A stretch of DNA of 64,000 nt, from positions 123,779,043 through 123,843,042 of the forward strand of contig CM043960.1 of the NCBI GenBank assembly GCA_014529385.2, given 5' to 3'. The notes below the pieces were generated by a model. The model saw nothing but the letters and a program-made list of their open reading frames with translations, was not told where the DNA came from and did not search any database. The translations under genes and the position numbers were made by a program. This document shows, one piece after another, positions 25,060-39,618 of this stretch. The stretch comes from Adiantum capillus-veneris (taxonomy: Eukaryota; Streptophyta; Polypodiopsida; Polypodiales; Pteridaceae). Position 1 is the stretch's first letter. Every line of letters begins with the position of its first letter.

Positions 25060-27490
25060 GACATAAAATGTTGATAACAATCTATCAACCACAGATGATA
25101 GATTTGATTAAATAGGACAATCGTCTGTCGAGTAGGATGAAGCGTACCATATTGAAGTTCTATGATTTTAATAGTGATAGGGCTAGTCGAGATCAACAAT
25201 TATCTGTCAAAACAAAGCAATAAAAGCTCACAAATATCTATTAAATGATAACAAACCTAGCCGAACTAATGACCATCTCTTCATATCTTTTAAAAAAAAA
25301 AAAAGATAAACAGAAAAAAAATATGGTGCATGAATCTAAATGTAAGAAAAGAAAAGTGTTTTAAAATGATTAATCCAATCCAAGAAGGGACAAAAATATC
25401 AGAAGAATGTAAGTTTGTATACAACAAAAATCATACATACACAATAAATTGTCTATTGAAAAAAAAAGATCTAGTCGGACACTATGACTATCTATCAAAC
25501 AAGATAGTAGATTGTGCTAGATTCAAGTTCTATTATTTCATCAACGATAGATATAATTGATTTAAAAATTACTATCTATCAAAGTGAAATGACTAGAATT
25601 TACATCTCCACCACACAAATTAAGTAACAATAGACTCAGTTGCAATAATGGTCTCATGTTGAATTCTCCCTGAAAGATAGATTGATAGAGAAAAAAAACA
25701 GCCACCCTTTGTTTTGAACGGCGGCATACCCTACTGAGTTATCAATAAATTGTCAAATTCTTTTCAAAAGGTGAGTTGCTAATGTGGAAGAAATGGTCGC
25801 ACATCAAACGGCAAATCAAACTAAGGTAGCGATCATCTATCAAAGTCTTTCTAAAAGATGATCAATTTATGTAGCAAAAGAAAGATTCATCATATAGATT
25901 GAATGACGTTAGATATAGTCGCAATGACAACTATCTGTCAAAGTCTATATAAAAGATAGATCAACGTAATAAAAGAGATACTCACTGCACAAATGAAACT
26001 ATTATAGACCTACTTGAAGTGAAAATCGTTTGTTGAATCCTCTCTACAAGATAAGTGAGTAAAGCAAAAGAAATCAAATCATTGATTATCAATTGAAATA
26101 TTCTTAAAATATGGACTAGTGAAGTGAAGAATGATCAATATTGGGTTTGAATAATAGCACACCAAATGGGCTTAACAATTATTTGTTGAATTTTCAAAAT
26201 ATGTTTAATACAACAAAATAAAGACCTATCATACATATTGAACAGTGCTAGATATAATCAAAGTGAAGTTTGTCTATTGGAGCCTCTTTCAAATATGAAT
26301 CAACATCATAAAAGACATGTTCACTGTACAAACAAAATTATGGTAGATTTAATTGATATGAATATCATTTAATGAAGCTTCTTTGGTAGGTGAGAGAGTA
26401 GAGAGAAGAAAAATTAGTGCTGATTGGGTTGACTAACAATAGACCTAACCAAATCAACGGTTATTTGTTGAAGTCTCCTCAAAAGATAGATCATCAAAGG
26501 AAATTACCATTCCTCGATTCAGAGAATGGTATACTAAATCAAAGCAGCAATTATCTGTCAAAGTCTTTCCAAAAGATGATCACATATCAAATAAAACTCA
26601 CTATACACATTGAATGACGACATATATGGCTAAAATGATGATTGTCTATTGAAGTCTCTTTGAAAACCACTTGTTGGTTTAAAAAACAATAGATATAATG
26701 AAATCAATGATTATCTATCGACAACTCCCAAAAAGATGGATTAACAAAGTGGAAGGAATGATCGTTCTTGAATTTGGAGAATGATAGACTAAAACAAGGT
26801 AACGATCATCTATTGAAGTTTTATCAAAAGATGATAACATAGAAAAATAAACTCATCATATAGATTCAAAAACGGTAGATATAGCCAAAGTGACAATTGT
26901 CTTTCAAAGTCTTTTTAGAAGATGAGTCCATGTAATAAAAGAGAGACTCACTACATGGTTGAAACTACGATAGTTCTAATTGAAGTGAGAACTGTTTTTT
27001 AAAGCTTCTTCGGAAGGTGAGTAAGAAAAGTGAAAGAGATAATTTAGACTCCAATATGAATTAGCCGAGTCTATAAAATATCATTCATTGGTTTGAATAA
27101 TGATAGACTTAAATGAATCAACAGTTATTTGTCAAAGTTTTCCTAAAAGATAGACCAACAAAGTGGAAGAGACAATTACCCCTTGATTTGAAGAATGACA
27201 GGCCGAACCAAGCTAAGAATTATCTATCAAAGTCTTCCAAATGATAATAAACATAGTAAAACAAAATCAATTGAACAATGGTAGGTCTAGTCAAAGTGAT
27301 GACTATCTATCAAAGTCATTTTGAAAAATGAGTTAATGCAATAAAAGAGATGCTCGTTGCATATATGGATGAAATTATGACAGTCTAAGAAAATGATCAT
27401 TCATTGGTTTGAAAAATGATAGACTTAATCAAGTCAATGATTATCTATCAAAGTTCTCTAAAAGATAGACGAGCAAAGTGGAAGGAGCAG
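25060..27490. repeat. Degenerate satellite-like array, about 90-bp units in groups of four
   Basis: A word like TATCTATCAAAGTCTTTC recurs in diverged form at 25835, 25932, 26271, 26461, 26551, 26642, 26711, 26806, 26898, 26992, 27125, 27221, 27304 and 27441, mostly 83-97 bp apart. Units fall into four types by their tails: A carries AACAAAGTGGAAG, B carries AAAAGATGATCA, C carries GTAATAAAAGAGA and D carries AAGCTTCTTCGGAAGGTGAG. The order A-B-C-(D) repeats from 26461 to 27441, with D missing once. Units before about 25800 are more diverged. No ORF of note. Confidence 0.8.
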
Positions 27491-27847
<357 letters not shown>

Positions 27848-28849
27848 AACTTGCAGAATGCATGTTAGCATCTTTGAAGCTTATTTTTTTCATTTAGAGG
27901 TTACAAGCAACCCCAAATGGAAAGAGAAATTTGTTATTTAAAGTCTTGTGCAAGCACAATCGATTTGACGAACATTTGTTGAAAGGATTCTTCAAAGCTT
28001 CTTTTTGTTATTTAGAAGGCCACAAGAAACCCCAAATGAGAAGAGAAATCTATTATTTAAAGGATTGTGCAACTCCAATCAATTTGACGACCAGTTTTCA
28101 AAGGGCAACAACAAGAGTTCACACATCTTCACATAGTCTAACCAACAATAATAAAAATTTCCACCAAGCTAGCATCCATGGGAAATGATAGCAGCATATC
28201 TTGCTTGTCTTGAAACTACTATGCAATCTTCAAGCCAGCACAGATTACAGATGCCTAAACTTGGCATGTCATCAAGCACTATGAGGTTCCACAAGGGTAC
28301 AAGCCAACAAACAAAATGAAAAAATGAAAATTAAAAAGGCAAAATATATAAAAAATGGGCCACTTGCATGAATCAAGACCATGTAATGAACCTTTTATAG
28401 AAACATGCACAAAAGAGCAAGCTGCCTCTGTCGGTTGATAGTGTGGTGAAGATAGGTGAGATACATTCACGAATGTTTAGTGCCATAATGAAGATCATTG
28501 GGATCCACTATAATGGAGGGAAATGCAAAACCAAGAAAGAATGCCTAGAAGTAGGCGAGAGGCAAGAAGCAGATCAAGGATCTCTCGAAACATTTGGCCA
28601 CAGATCTTGCAGTCCCATGCTCTTAGGTCATAGATGTGATCTTCTTGGGACTATCGGGCATGCCCCTTTGGTTTTGTCTACCTACTTTGTGGAGACATCT
28701 TGAACCAAGGCATTTTCACGTACATGTACATGTTCTCAACCCAGAACAAGTCAACAATAACATAAAGATGCAGTGTGTGCATCTTGATCAACAAGTAAGA
28801 GCCTTTTAACATGAGTTCCAAAACATGGAGAATGTTGGCATACTCTGTA
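27848..28849. other. Unassigned DNA with part of a local duplication
   Basis: The segment at about 28076-28165 (TTTGACGACCA, then CAAGAGTTCACACATCTTCA) is repeated at about 30735-30825, just after the GA tract. Nothing coding is recognised. Confidence 0.5.
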
Positions 28850-29830
28850 ATGTACTCTCATCCATATGTACAATAGATGAATCTTATGCATGAGCAACAT
28901 AGTTCAATTTCCTTTTCAAAGATCATGCTTTCAATTTCTAAGAAGATCTATTTTTCATGTTGAGGGTCATTTTGATAAATGATGGCAATGCTCTAGATAT
29001 TAGAGACCAGATAATCCTAGAGCAAGACCTAGATATGGATTTTAGAGCACACCTCAAATAGACCAAAGAAATATTTTAGTAGGTAGCAAGTAGCATATTG
29101 GAAACAATTGACCTCACAACTGCCATGCTTCTAGCAAGGATTAAAAACTAGGATAATTGCAATGAAATCATAGATGCATTAACAAATCTAATTTCCATGC
29201 AATTCTTGATATGTTGATATGATATGCACTGGCTGAGTGTAGCAAAGATGATTTCTCTCAATTCAATAGCATATTCTTACTCTACATACTTGCTAAAGAT
29301 GTAAAACAAGACCATTTCACCCATTCTTTGACGAGAATTTTCATCACCCTATTTTGTTGGTTTTGCATTTCCTAGAGTCTGGTAAAACTATCATACAAGT
29401 CACTCCTCAAAAGCACAGATAATACAAAAGAAGAACCTGGTTGTGGATTATAGAGCACACCTCAAGTAAACTAGAAATGTTTTTTTGAAATTAGCAAAAA
29501 GTGTATTGGAAATGCACAACCTCACTGCTAATCCCATGCTTGTGGTGAGGATTGTAAATTATGATAAGTACAATGAGATCATATTTGCATTGGCAAGTCC
29601 AATGCCCATGCAATTTTTTAATTATTGATACAATATACACTAGCTAATTGTAGCAAAGATGATCTCTCTCAATTCAATAGCACATTCTCACTCTGTGTAC
29701 TTGTTAAAGATGAAAAACGAGACAATTTTACCCATTCTTTGCTAAGCATTCACATCACCCTGTTTTGTTGGCTTTGCATTTTGTTAAAGTTTGGTGAAAC
29801 TATCATACATATCACTTCTCGATAGTTTTT
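28850..29830 (+). repeat. Two tandem copies of a diverged sequence of unknown origin
   Basis: A block of about 420 bp starting near 29030 (TAGAGCACACCTCAA) is followed by a second copy starting near 29450. Both carry GCAAAGATGAT.TCTCTCAATTCAATAGCA and a similar 3' part. Plus-strand translation of both copies gives related peptide strings with many stops (the 66-codon frame 29625-29825 is the longest piece), so the block may be old coding sequence. I do not recognise the family. Confidence 0.6.
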
Positions 29831-30666
<836 letters not shown>

Positions 30667-30734
30667 AAACCTAGTCAAATGGCTTGACCATTTGTCAAAC
30701 AAAATATTAGATCATGTCAAAATAAAACTCTTAT

Positions 30735-31310
30735 CAATTTGACAACCATTTGTCAAAAAGAAACAACAAGAGTTCACACATCTTCACACAATCTAACCAA
30801 CAATAGTACAAAACTTTCCACCAATCCAAGCCAACAAACAAAATAAAAAAACAACAAACAACTAAGAAGGTAAAGGATATTGCATCAAAGATTGGATTGG
30901 TGGCTTACTGATGATGAGATTTACGGATGAGTGCTCTCATCCATATATGCTAAAAATGATTCTTATGCTCAAGCAACATCATTTAGCTTCTTTTGCAAAG
31001 ATCATGCTTTCAATTGTTGAGAAGAACTATCATTTCATCTTGGGGGCTAGTGAGATAAGTAGCAATGATGTGGACATTAAAGACCAAATAATCCAAAAGC
31101 AAGACCTTGCTATGGATTGTAGAGCACACCTGGAGCAAACTAGAAAAAATATTTTAGCAGGCAGCAAGCAGTGTATTGGAAATTCTTGGCCTCACAACAA
31201 CTGATCCCATACTGTCACAAATTACAATAAGTACAATGAGATCATAGTTGCATTAACAAGTCCAATGCCCATGCAATTATTCAATTGTTGATACAATATG
31301 CACTAGTGGG
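30735..31310 (+). repeat. Third copy of the unknown duplicated sequence
   Basis: Matches 28850-29440 in order: the CTCTCATCCATAT segment, GATCATGCTTTCAATT, then TAGAGCACACCT and ATGCCCATGCAATT. This copy retains a 97-codon frame (30911-31204) covering the part with SSNDVDIKDQIIQKQDLAMD, the longest open piece of the family here. The frame suggests former coding sequence, but I cannot name a family. Copies one and two have several stops in the matching region. Confidence 0.6.
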
Positions 31311-31559
31311 TGTTAGCTCTCAGCTAACAAGAACATCAAAGGAGCATCATCATCATTTTTTATCCCCACATATTGTATCAAAACCTTATTTAGTGACTTG
31401 AAATCGCTTAAAAGTCCAAATTTGGCTTTAGTACCTATCACTCTATATCATGAAGCAATCTCTACAATGGTGGGAATAGAGGATGCAGGTACACTTAGTC
31501 AACTCTCAACCCAATCAAACAAGTGTATCAGACACCTTTAGATGAAACATCGATTTAAT
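31311..31559. other. Unassigned stretch before gypsy remnant
   Basis: No recognisable domain; may be decayed gag of the element that follows. Confidence 0.4.
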
Positions 31560-33470
31560 TCATTGCAAACCAAGGGACTAGACCACCCATGATGAAACCA
31601 ATGCCTAAGCCAAGAACTGGGAATTTCCATAACTGTGGGGCAAATGACCACTAGAAAAATGACTATTCTGAGCTAGAGAAAAATGTAAAACCAATAGAGG
31701 CATATTGTGTGGAGTGTGATCGCAAGGGAGGACATTTTGTCCTAGGAATCTAACGAATAAAGGGAAGGCAACCATAAATGTAGTTCAAGTCGTGCCAAGT
31801 AGCTCATCAGAAGGGGAACCCACATTTCTTATTCGATTAGGTACTAGGGCTCAGGGTAAGGGGAATAGAAAAAAAATGTTAGTGGGTCAGATGCACCTAG
31901 CCAACCATCAAAAGACCCTAGAAAAGAACAACGCAAGTGATATGATCTTAGGAGATAAGTAAATGCAGCTACCATACGTGATAACTATCCTCTTCCTATT
32001 ACGGACCATATTCTAGAATGAGTAGCTTGGAAAGAGGCTTATAGCTTCTTGGGTTACAATCAGCTAGCCAAAGAACCCAAAGATCAACACAAAATAGCTT
32101 TTTCCACGAAATGGGAAATTTTTTCTTATAGGGTCGTGAGTTTTAGACTGAACAATACACCAACAACATTCTAGAAATTAATGAGCCTTCAAGGAATATC
32201 TGCGAAATTTCCTAGAACTTTACATGGATGATCTTTGTGTGCATTCTACCAAAAAGAAGAGTCATTTTGAACAATTACGGTGTGTCTTTGAGAAATGTTG
32301 TTTATATAGAATTTGTTTAAATTTAGAGAAATGTGTATTTATTATTAGATAGGGAAAAACTCTCGGACATATTGTATCAAATAATGGTATTGCCACAGAT
32401 ATGAAAAAAACAGCAGTAATTGTTGAAATGTCAAGACCGACCAATGTCAAGGAAGTTCAGGCATTTGTGGGGCATTGTGGCTATTATTGTAGATTCATCT
32501 ACATGTATGAAGTCATTGCAAAACCCATTTATGGCCTTATCACTCATTTTGAATGGACGGATGAATATAAGGAGTCATTTCAGAAGCTTAAATGAATCTT
32601 GACATCAGTACCAATATTGAAACTCTAGATTGAAACAAAGTTTTCCATGTGCATGTTGATGCTTCAAATTTTGCTATTGGATTCATATTAGCTCATTTTG
32701 GAGAGGGGACAATGGATTTCTCTATCTCTTATGCTAGCAGGTAGCTAAACTTAGTAGAAAAGAACTACACCACGATTGAAAGGTTGGAATGGTGTATGCA
32801 TTTGAGAAATTTTGACACTACTTGCTAGCTAACAAATATGTGTTTTTTGTAAACCATCAAGCCTTTCTCTATCTAGTGAACAATCCATGTAATACAGGAA
32901 GAATAGTAAGATGGTTTATCATCCTACTTGAGTTTGACTTCACAGTGGTAGTCAAAAAGGGCACCACACACCAAAGAGCAGATCACCTAGCAAGAATCAC
33001 CTCGGGGGAAGCATCGAAAGGGGTAGACGATGATTTACCGGATGCTTATATGTTCTCCATGGAAATGTTCCTAGATGGTAGGGAGACCTTGTATCTCTAA
33101 TGACCATAGCTCAAGAATATTTGCAGATACCACTTTCCATAACACCACAATTGATAGAGAAATTTGCCTATGATACCATTTTCTGGCTCAAAGGCTGTAT
33201 TAGAAAAACAAGGATGGGATTCTCTTTTTATGCATGGCCCTGAGGAACATGCAAACTATTTGATTCAAGCTCATACGATGGTTGTAGGACTCCACTTTGC
33301 AGAATATCAAATCTTATGAAAATTAGCGTGGTTAGGGGCCTATTGGCCTACTATGAGGAGATATGTTCATGATTATACGAGCAATTGTTCTCAATGTAAG
33401 GAAAATGCAGCCATATCCCATGCCACACTATTCCGGATCTTGATGACACCACAATGGAGCTTGCAAGGTT
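31560..33470 (+). pseudogene. pol: Ty3/gypsy gag-pol remnant (knuckle, RT, RNase H, integrase zinc region)
   Basis: Degenerate plus-strand coding DNA. In order: a damaged zinc knuckle (HNCGANDH near 31620); an RT segment near 32035-32180 containing EAYSFLGYNQ and AFSTKWEIFSY; the RT active-site motif YMDD at 32221-32232; LGHIVSNNGI and the YYCRFI segment (32401-32595); RNase H starting with a DAS motif near 32656 and reaching DHLARITSGEAS (to about 33010); and an integrase zinc-binding H2C2 segment with WPTMRRYVHDY and CSQCK (33340-33425). Many stops and frame changes break it. The RT wording matches the minus-strand RT at 47520-47729, so they are one family. Confidence 0.85.
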
Positions 33471-34014
33471 CTTGTTGTTAGGTAGTTCACAATGTATGAG
33501 CTCCTCTTAGGTGCTATCATGATTTTGAACAGTGTCACATGTTCTATAGATGCATTGACTCCACGAATGTTACATGAACTAATGTAGTCATGAACACTTG
33601 CATGCATTTTAGGCCAATAGACACCTAATCTCATCAATATTTTGTATGTCTATGTTTTCCCATTGAGAATTCCTCTTGTTTGTACATGGACTTGTCTCAA
33701 ATACATGTGTCTCTCATCTAGATCTATACGTAGTCTTAATATACCATCCATTCTCTGGTTATATAGCCTTTCATCTATCAACACAAGTGTTTTGCTTTCC
33801 TCAATGATGAGTGGTTGCCTTTCAACTTGTATAATGAACCAAGGGTGAGAAAAGGTATAAAATATTTACTCCACTTTGGTACCATTTCAATGTTAAAAAG
33901 ATAAGAGTCTGGCAAGTCATCATCAAACGCAATGGATGCTTCACCATGAGTCAATCTCAACAAATGGAAAATCGAACTCAAGCAATATAACGAACCATCT
34001 ACCAATATGCCCAT
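33428..34014 (-). pseudogene. pol: Ty3/gypsy pol remnant in opposite orientation (RNase H end, integrase zinc region)
   Basis: Reading down from 34014: HGEASIAFDDDLPDSYLFNIEM, matching GEASKGVDDDLPDAYMFSMEM of the plus-strand copy, then at 33637-33428 YWPKMHASVHDYISSCN, matching its H2C2 segment with one zinc-binding Cys position changed. The two remnants therefore meet tail to tail near 33470. Its 5' parts (gag, RT) are absent upstream; instead the 280-bp repeats begin within 400 bp, which fits an internally deleted element. Confidence 0.75.
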
Positions 34015-34399
34015 TATTTTTGCAAGGTTTGTTCACCAAGTATAATAGTGTAGGTCCCTCTTGGACTCCCGTACACTACCAAATTGAGGATCATCTCTCC
34101 GTGCATTTTGTTTTCAAAGCAATATACTTATTTAGTAGCTTTACATCTTTTCATTCCAAGAAGAAGTGGGACAAACCTCCTATGGACTTAGCACAACTTA
34201 AAGATTGCATTATATAAAGAGGGGTCATTTACTTTTGACTTTTTTCCACTTGTGGAAAATCAAAACCTAGAGCAATTTTAGTGATTGATCAAATAATTTT
34301 AGGACCAGAACACAAGAACTTTGGCTTGTATCTTGGTCTCCAAAAGGTAATTTTAGCTCAAACTTGAGATATGGGATGTTCTCAAGAATGTCTAAAAAA

Positions 34400-36420
34400 T
34401 CACCAAGTAAGATACCCCCACTATGCTAACGTACTTGGATTGCGATCCATGTTCCTCTGTCAAATTTTTTTCTCCAATTTTTCCTAGATTTTGATTGTAT
34501 GTAGACAAGGTCATATGCAGGTTGTATACCAATTTTCATCAAATTCTAAGGTTGACGTACATGGATCGTGATCCTTGCTCAACCACATCTGGACTTGATC
34601 TCTTAGGAGTTTGTTCTTGACTATGTCCACAAGCTAAATCTCAAATATTTTTGTATTTGGACTTGGTTTGATAGGTCAAATTGCCAACACTAGGTTTGCA
34701 CTATGGTTTTCTGTCTGTCACCTGTTTTGCTTCCTTTTGACCCAATTTTGCTCAAATTTTCGCAACTAGGATTGGGGATATCTTTCCTTGTGTATGCACT
34801 ATTGATTTGGAAAATTTTAGATCAAGCTGTCACTATGGGTACATGGATCACGATCCATGTTTGAAGCCCAAATTGACTTTGTTTGGTCCCATCAGAGTCA
34901 ACATGATTAGTAGGTCCTCTGGTATCAATTTTTTTGAAAATGGACCTCTAGATTGGAAATTAGGTCAGTTTTGATACTTGCTCAAACTGCTTAAAAATTT
35001 TGGGCTTTTGGTCTAGTTTTTGGTATCCAAATTCACTTTTGATAAGACCATTAGATACCCTGTGATGTCCTCTAGATATGGTGCAAGGTTGGTATCAGTC
35101 TGTGATAGAGGAACATGGATCGCGATCCATGTACCTCTGTGTAAGATAGTAATGAAACTTGGCACACAGTTTTCCCTTGGTCTCCTGATCCCTGATGTAT
35201 GGTTTTTGTGTGATTAGGATCACTTAAGATCAAGCAAAAGTCAATTCCTATGTCTTTTTTAGGGTTTTTCTCTTTGCACTGTTTTTGGCTCTTTTCACCC
35301 ACTTTTTGAGCTTTTTTGACACTACTTCTTTGGGGACTTTTGTTCACAATGGTCTCTGTTATAGGGTGGTAAAGTTTCTCTCTTCAAATTCATCAGGAGG
35401 TACAAGGATCACGATCCATGTTCAACCACTATTGGAGTTGAGCTTTGGTGTGTTGATAGCTTGTGATGTTTGTAGCCTGATCATCCACAAATTTTTGAAT
35501 TTGGATTAGTTTTGCCCAACCAAAATTGACTTCTACAGTCTATTGTGATGGTTTTAGGAATGTTTTTTTTTTTGGCTCTTTTGACCACTATTTGCAACTT
35601 TTTTACATATGGTTCTTTTGGGAAAAGTGCTTGTCTATGTCTCAGCTACCCACTTCTCAAATCTCAGCCAAAAATTTGATGAGGTACATGGATCACAATC
35701 CATATTTGACCTCATTTTGACATGAAACTTGGTCAACTTATAGTCCATGTTATGGTGATACATTTTTCCAAATCTTTTTGAATTTGAATCACTTTTGCTC
35801 AACCAAAAGCAAAATTTTGTGTCTGCTTTGCAATTTTGGCTATCTGACAGAATTTTGGTGTTTTGATCAACTTCGTGCAATTTTTTGCTATGGTCTGTTT
35901 TGGAAAAGTTGTTCCACTAGTTATCAGGGATGTACTTGCCAAAAATCAGTTCCAAATGTCGTAAGATACATGAATAGTGATTCATCTTTGGCAGCATTTT
36001 TTCATGAATTTTGTTCTACTGGCTCTCTATTCCCTGTAGAAGCCAAATCTCACCCCTTTTTGAATTTGGATCCCAAAAAGTTGAAAATTCCCAAATTTTG
36101 TGTTTGTAATGTCTATTTTGTTTTTTTTGTCCCAACAACCAATTTTGATGTGTTTTTTGAGTTTTTCTTTCAAGAAAACTTGATGAGAGCAATGTCCCAC
36201 TAATGCATAGTGTCACTGATCAAGTTTCTGCAAAATTGGTCTCTAGGGTACATGGATTGTTGATCCATGTTCCTCCACAGAATCTGACCAAACTTTCTAG
36301 ATTGCTTCTAGAGAGTATGTTGATGCCCTTGATCCACAAATTTTTGAAATTGGATCACTGTTGAGGTCTCTACCATCAAATTTTTAGAATTTTAGAAGTC
36401 ATTCTGGTCAAAATATGGTT
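34400..36420. repeat. Tandem repeat, period about 280 bp, centred on a 20-bp palindrome
   Basis: Eight copies of a sequence near ACATGGATCGCGATCCATGT lie at 34433, 34559, 34841, 35113, 35402, 35686, 35968 and 36250. After the first gap of 126 bp, intervals are 282, 272, 289, 284, 282 and 282. The copy at 35113-35132 is a perfect 20-bp palindrome; others vary at the centre or in one arm. Between palindromes the units share words such as TTTTTGAATTTGGATCACTTTTG. Frames of 60-140 codons occur but no domain is present. Position between a PBS and a pol remnant on the minus strand suggests it is the leader of a gypsy element (inference). Confidence 0.88.
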
Positions 36421-36795
36421 TCCACCCTTTTTTCTATCAATCTTTTAGCCCAAATTTGACGGTGGTAGTTGTTATTTAACCTACTCCTAAGTACTGAAAT
36501 GAAACATGAAAAAAAACAAACAAAAAGATACAAAATAAAGTCGGAACAAAATTTGGAACAACACTCTGAAAGCATAGAGAAAATCAAAGAATGAAATTCT
36601 TTTGGCTATCTCACTCACAACCCTCTCTACCTCTTTGAGAATAGACCTAGCAAGTCTGCAACTTCTAGACTCTACCAAGCAATAAACCCTGTGTGTAGCT
36701 GCTTCACAGCTAAGGTGTAAATGGAATGGAAGGAAAATCCTCAAAAAAGAACGCTCTAAATACACACTAGGTCACTCACGATCTAAGGATCATAT
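36421..36795 (-). other. Leader segment between PBS and the palindrome repeats
   Basis: Follows the primer site on the minus strand. The 92-codon minus frame 36487-36765 has no recognisable domain. Confidence 0.4.
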
Positions 36796-36813
36796 CCACG
36801 GAAGCAGCGCCAA
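36796..36813 (-). other. Primer-binding-like site, minus-strand gypsy element
   Basis: On the minus strand this reads TTGGCGCTGCTTCCGTGG directly after an LTR end (CCAACTAACA). The TTGGCGC start is common in gypsy primer sites. Confidence 0.65.
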
Positions 36814-37854
36814 TGTTAGTTGGTCGCCACGATGGATGTCTGTAGCATAGCTATCGGGCACTAAATGAATGTCAATACTCAGGGAAGTGACTCGGATGGG
36901 GCACGGAGACTCTTTGAGCCTTTCAATCTCAAGAAGTGAACCTTAACAAACAAACATACGAACTCAACAAGCAAACCAGCACTCAATGAATTTGCCTATG
37001 TACTTTCTCACCGCTCTAGGTCATCACGCCATTTTAGCACTCAAACGGACGTGAAATGCAACAAAACTTTAGGAGGAGGTCAAAGACACCTAGGGACACA
37101 ATCCTACCAAGTCTGGTCACAATTCAACAAGGTACCAAAATCATGATCCATCATGAAAAAGGTCCTGAAAATTGCAACAGAACTATCCAGAAAGGTCGCC
37201 CTATAGTCTAGGAACACTCTCCTATGGTCAAAACAATTAAAAACAATGATTTAAGCACTCAAATTTGATGATTAGGCTCACTAACACATAGTCATGAACC
37301 TCAACAAAACTGACAATGCTTACACTTGAATAAAAGAGCAAAGAGAGAGGAACACAATGCAAGTTTCAAAATTGAAATCTAATTACCCATTTATTAGTTG
37401 TTGCGATGATTACAAGTTGGAGAAGCTTCGTAGCTTGAGCGTACGTTTTTAGAGCTCCCTTCTCTTCTAAAGATAAGTCCCCCTTTCACATTAAAGTTAT
37501 TGACCTTTATACCTAGGTCTTTCTAAATGAACGATGGCCAATTCACATGGACCTTTACAATTGTCATAACAGAATTACAACTCAGGGAATTGAGCTGCTA
37601 CTCTAGAATCAGGATTTACATAGAGTATCACTACACTAGCTCGGCAAAATAATAGACTAAAAATGTGGTTTCCAACCAAGTGGACGCTGGTTCGGTCAAT
37701 CCTCAAACAGTCTCTACCTCTTTCATTTGACCAAAAAAGCAATCAAGTGCTACACCCGACAATGATGACGGTCTAGTAGCCATTGCACTCGCAAGCTCCA
37801 CAACCATTGTATAAAATGATCCAAAATCTCAACACAACCACTCAACCAACGACA
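36814..37854 (-). repeat. Probable 5' LTR of the palindrome-repeat gypsy element (1041 bp)
   Basis: Bounded by TGTTAGTTGGT at 36814 and ACCAACGACA ending at 37854, which are near-perfect inverted complements with TG...CA termini. The lower end abuts the PBS-like site. A minus-strand TATA-like GGTATAAAGGTC lies near 37503-37520. The second LTR of this element was not found, so the outer boundary rests on the terminal match alone. Confidence 0.6.
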
Positions 37855-37868
37855 TCGGAAACCAGATC

Positions 37869-38087
37869 GTGGCATACTTGGTATTGTTACAAGAGATCAT
37901 AAACAAACAGGGTGAAGACTTACGGGCACTTGCAATGGAGAATGGAATCCTAAGGGTTATTATGGTTGAGAATGAAAATCTCAAGAGGACACTTGAAATG
38001 CAAACAACACAATTGATGCAACTTGAAGAAGACACATATGCATTTCAATTTTTAAACATAGATCCCGCCAAACATGGCATCTACTAA
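37869..38087 (+). other. Short open frame with coiled-coil character
   Basis: 72 codons; the stretch with ENGILRVIMVENENLKRTLE and the following residues has heptad-like Leu/Ile spacing. It sits just outside the probable LTR. Could be part of an old gag or an unrelated chance frame; no family recognised. Confidence 0.25.
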
Positions 38088-38864
38088 ATCTAGATTGCTT
38101 TGTACCTATTTCAATTGTCATAGAATTATGCTACCTATCTTTTCTCATTTGGCCAACTGTTTTAAATACTTATTCTAAATTCTATTTGTCAAATTGTAAA
38201 ATTTTGTCAAATATGTTTGAATTTGGACTCATTGGAAGTCATCATTCTTCCTACAAATGAATGTAAATGACACAGCATCTTCTCTGATTTGAGAGAAAGT
38301 CCAAAGGCATTCAGTAGATTGAGAGGACCATAACTAATAGTTAATTGAACAAGAAGTCTTAAGTTCAAGACTTGTCAGACTACATCTTTTTGGTCTCAAG
38401 GGAGTGTCCCTACTACATTAAAATTTCACATATTTGGTGTGTGTGTGGGAAAGGGGCTTATGGGGGAGTATATTAAAGAAAGTTTTTTAAACAATAAATA
38501 AAATATGCATGTCCGTTTCATGATAAAAAATGACATGGAGAGGAGCCGACCAGAGCGGGTGTTGCCTGAGAGAAAGGTGATGAGAGCGCCATTCTGATGT
38601 AGCGCAAAAATAAGGGAGAGAGAGTTTGCCAGAAGGGGGATGCCACCAATGGGAGAAGAGGGGAGCCCATGATGGCTGGAATCTCTATGTTTGAGTGTGC
38701 TCCATTGATAAGCAAAAGAGAAAGAGAGAGAGAATTGTTGATTGTAGCGCCAGTAAGCCGAGAGAGAGAGAGATTTGGATAACTTGAAAGTGTGTGTGTG
38801 AGTGAGTATTAGAGAGAGGGGATCTTGCCATAAATTTTTAGTGCAAGATATTTAAGAGCCATAA
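38088..38864. other. Unassigned DNA, GA-rich toward the end
   Basis: No gene recognised. From 38520 the sequence carries several short GA runs, as in decayed microsatellite. Confidence 0.5.

Positions 38865-39618
<754 letters not shown>

Noticed and set aside
25060-27490. Protein-coding repeat domain
   Set aside because: All six frames are full of stops across the monomers and monomer lengths are not multiples of three.
34400-36420. CRISPR-like array
   Set aside because: Units of 280 bp with diverged text between palindromes, in plant nuclear DNA beside a gypsy LTR, do not fit short repeats with unique spacers.
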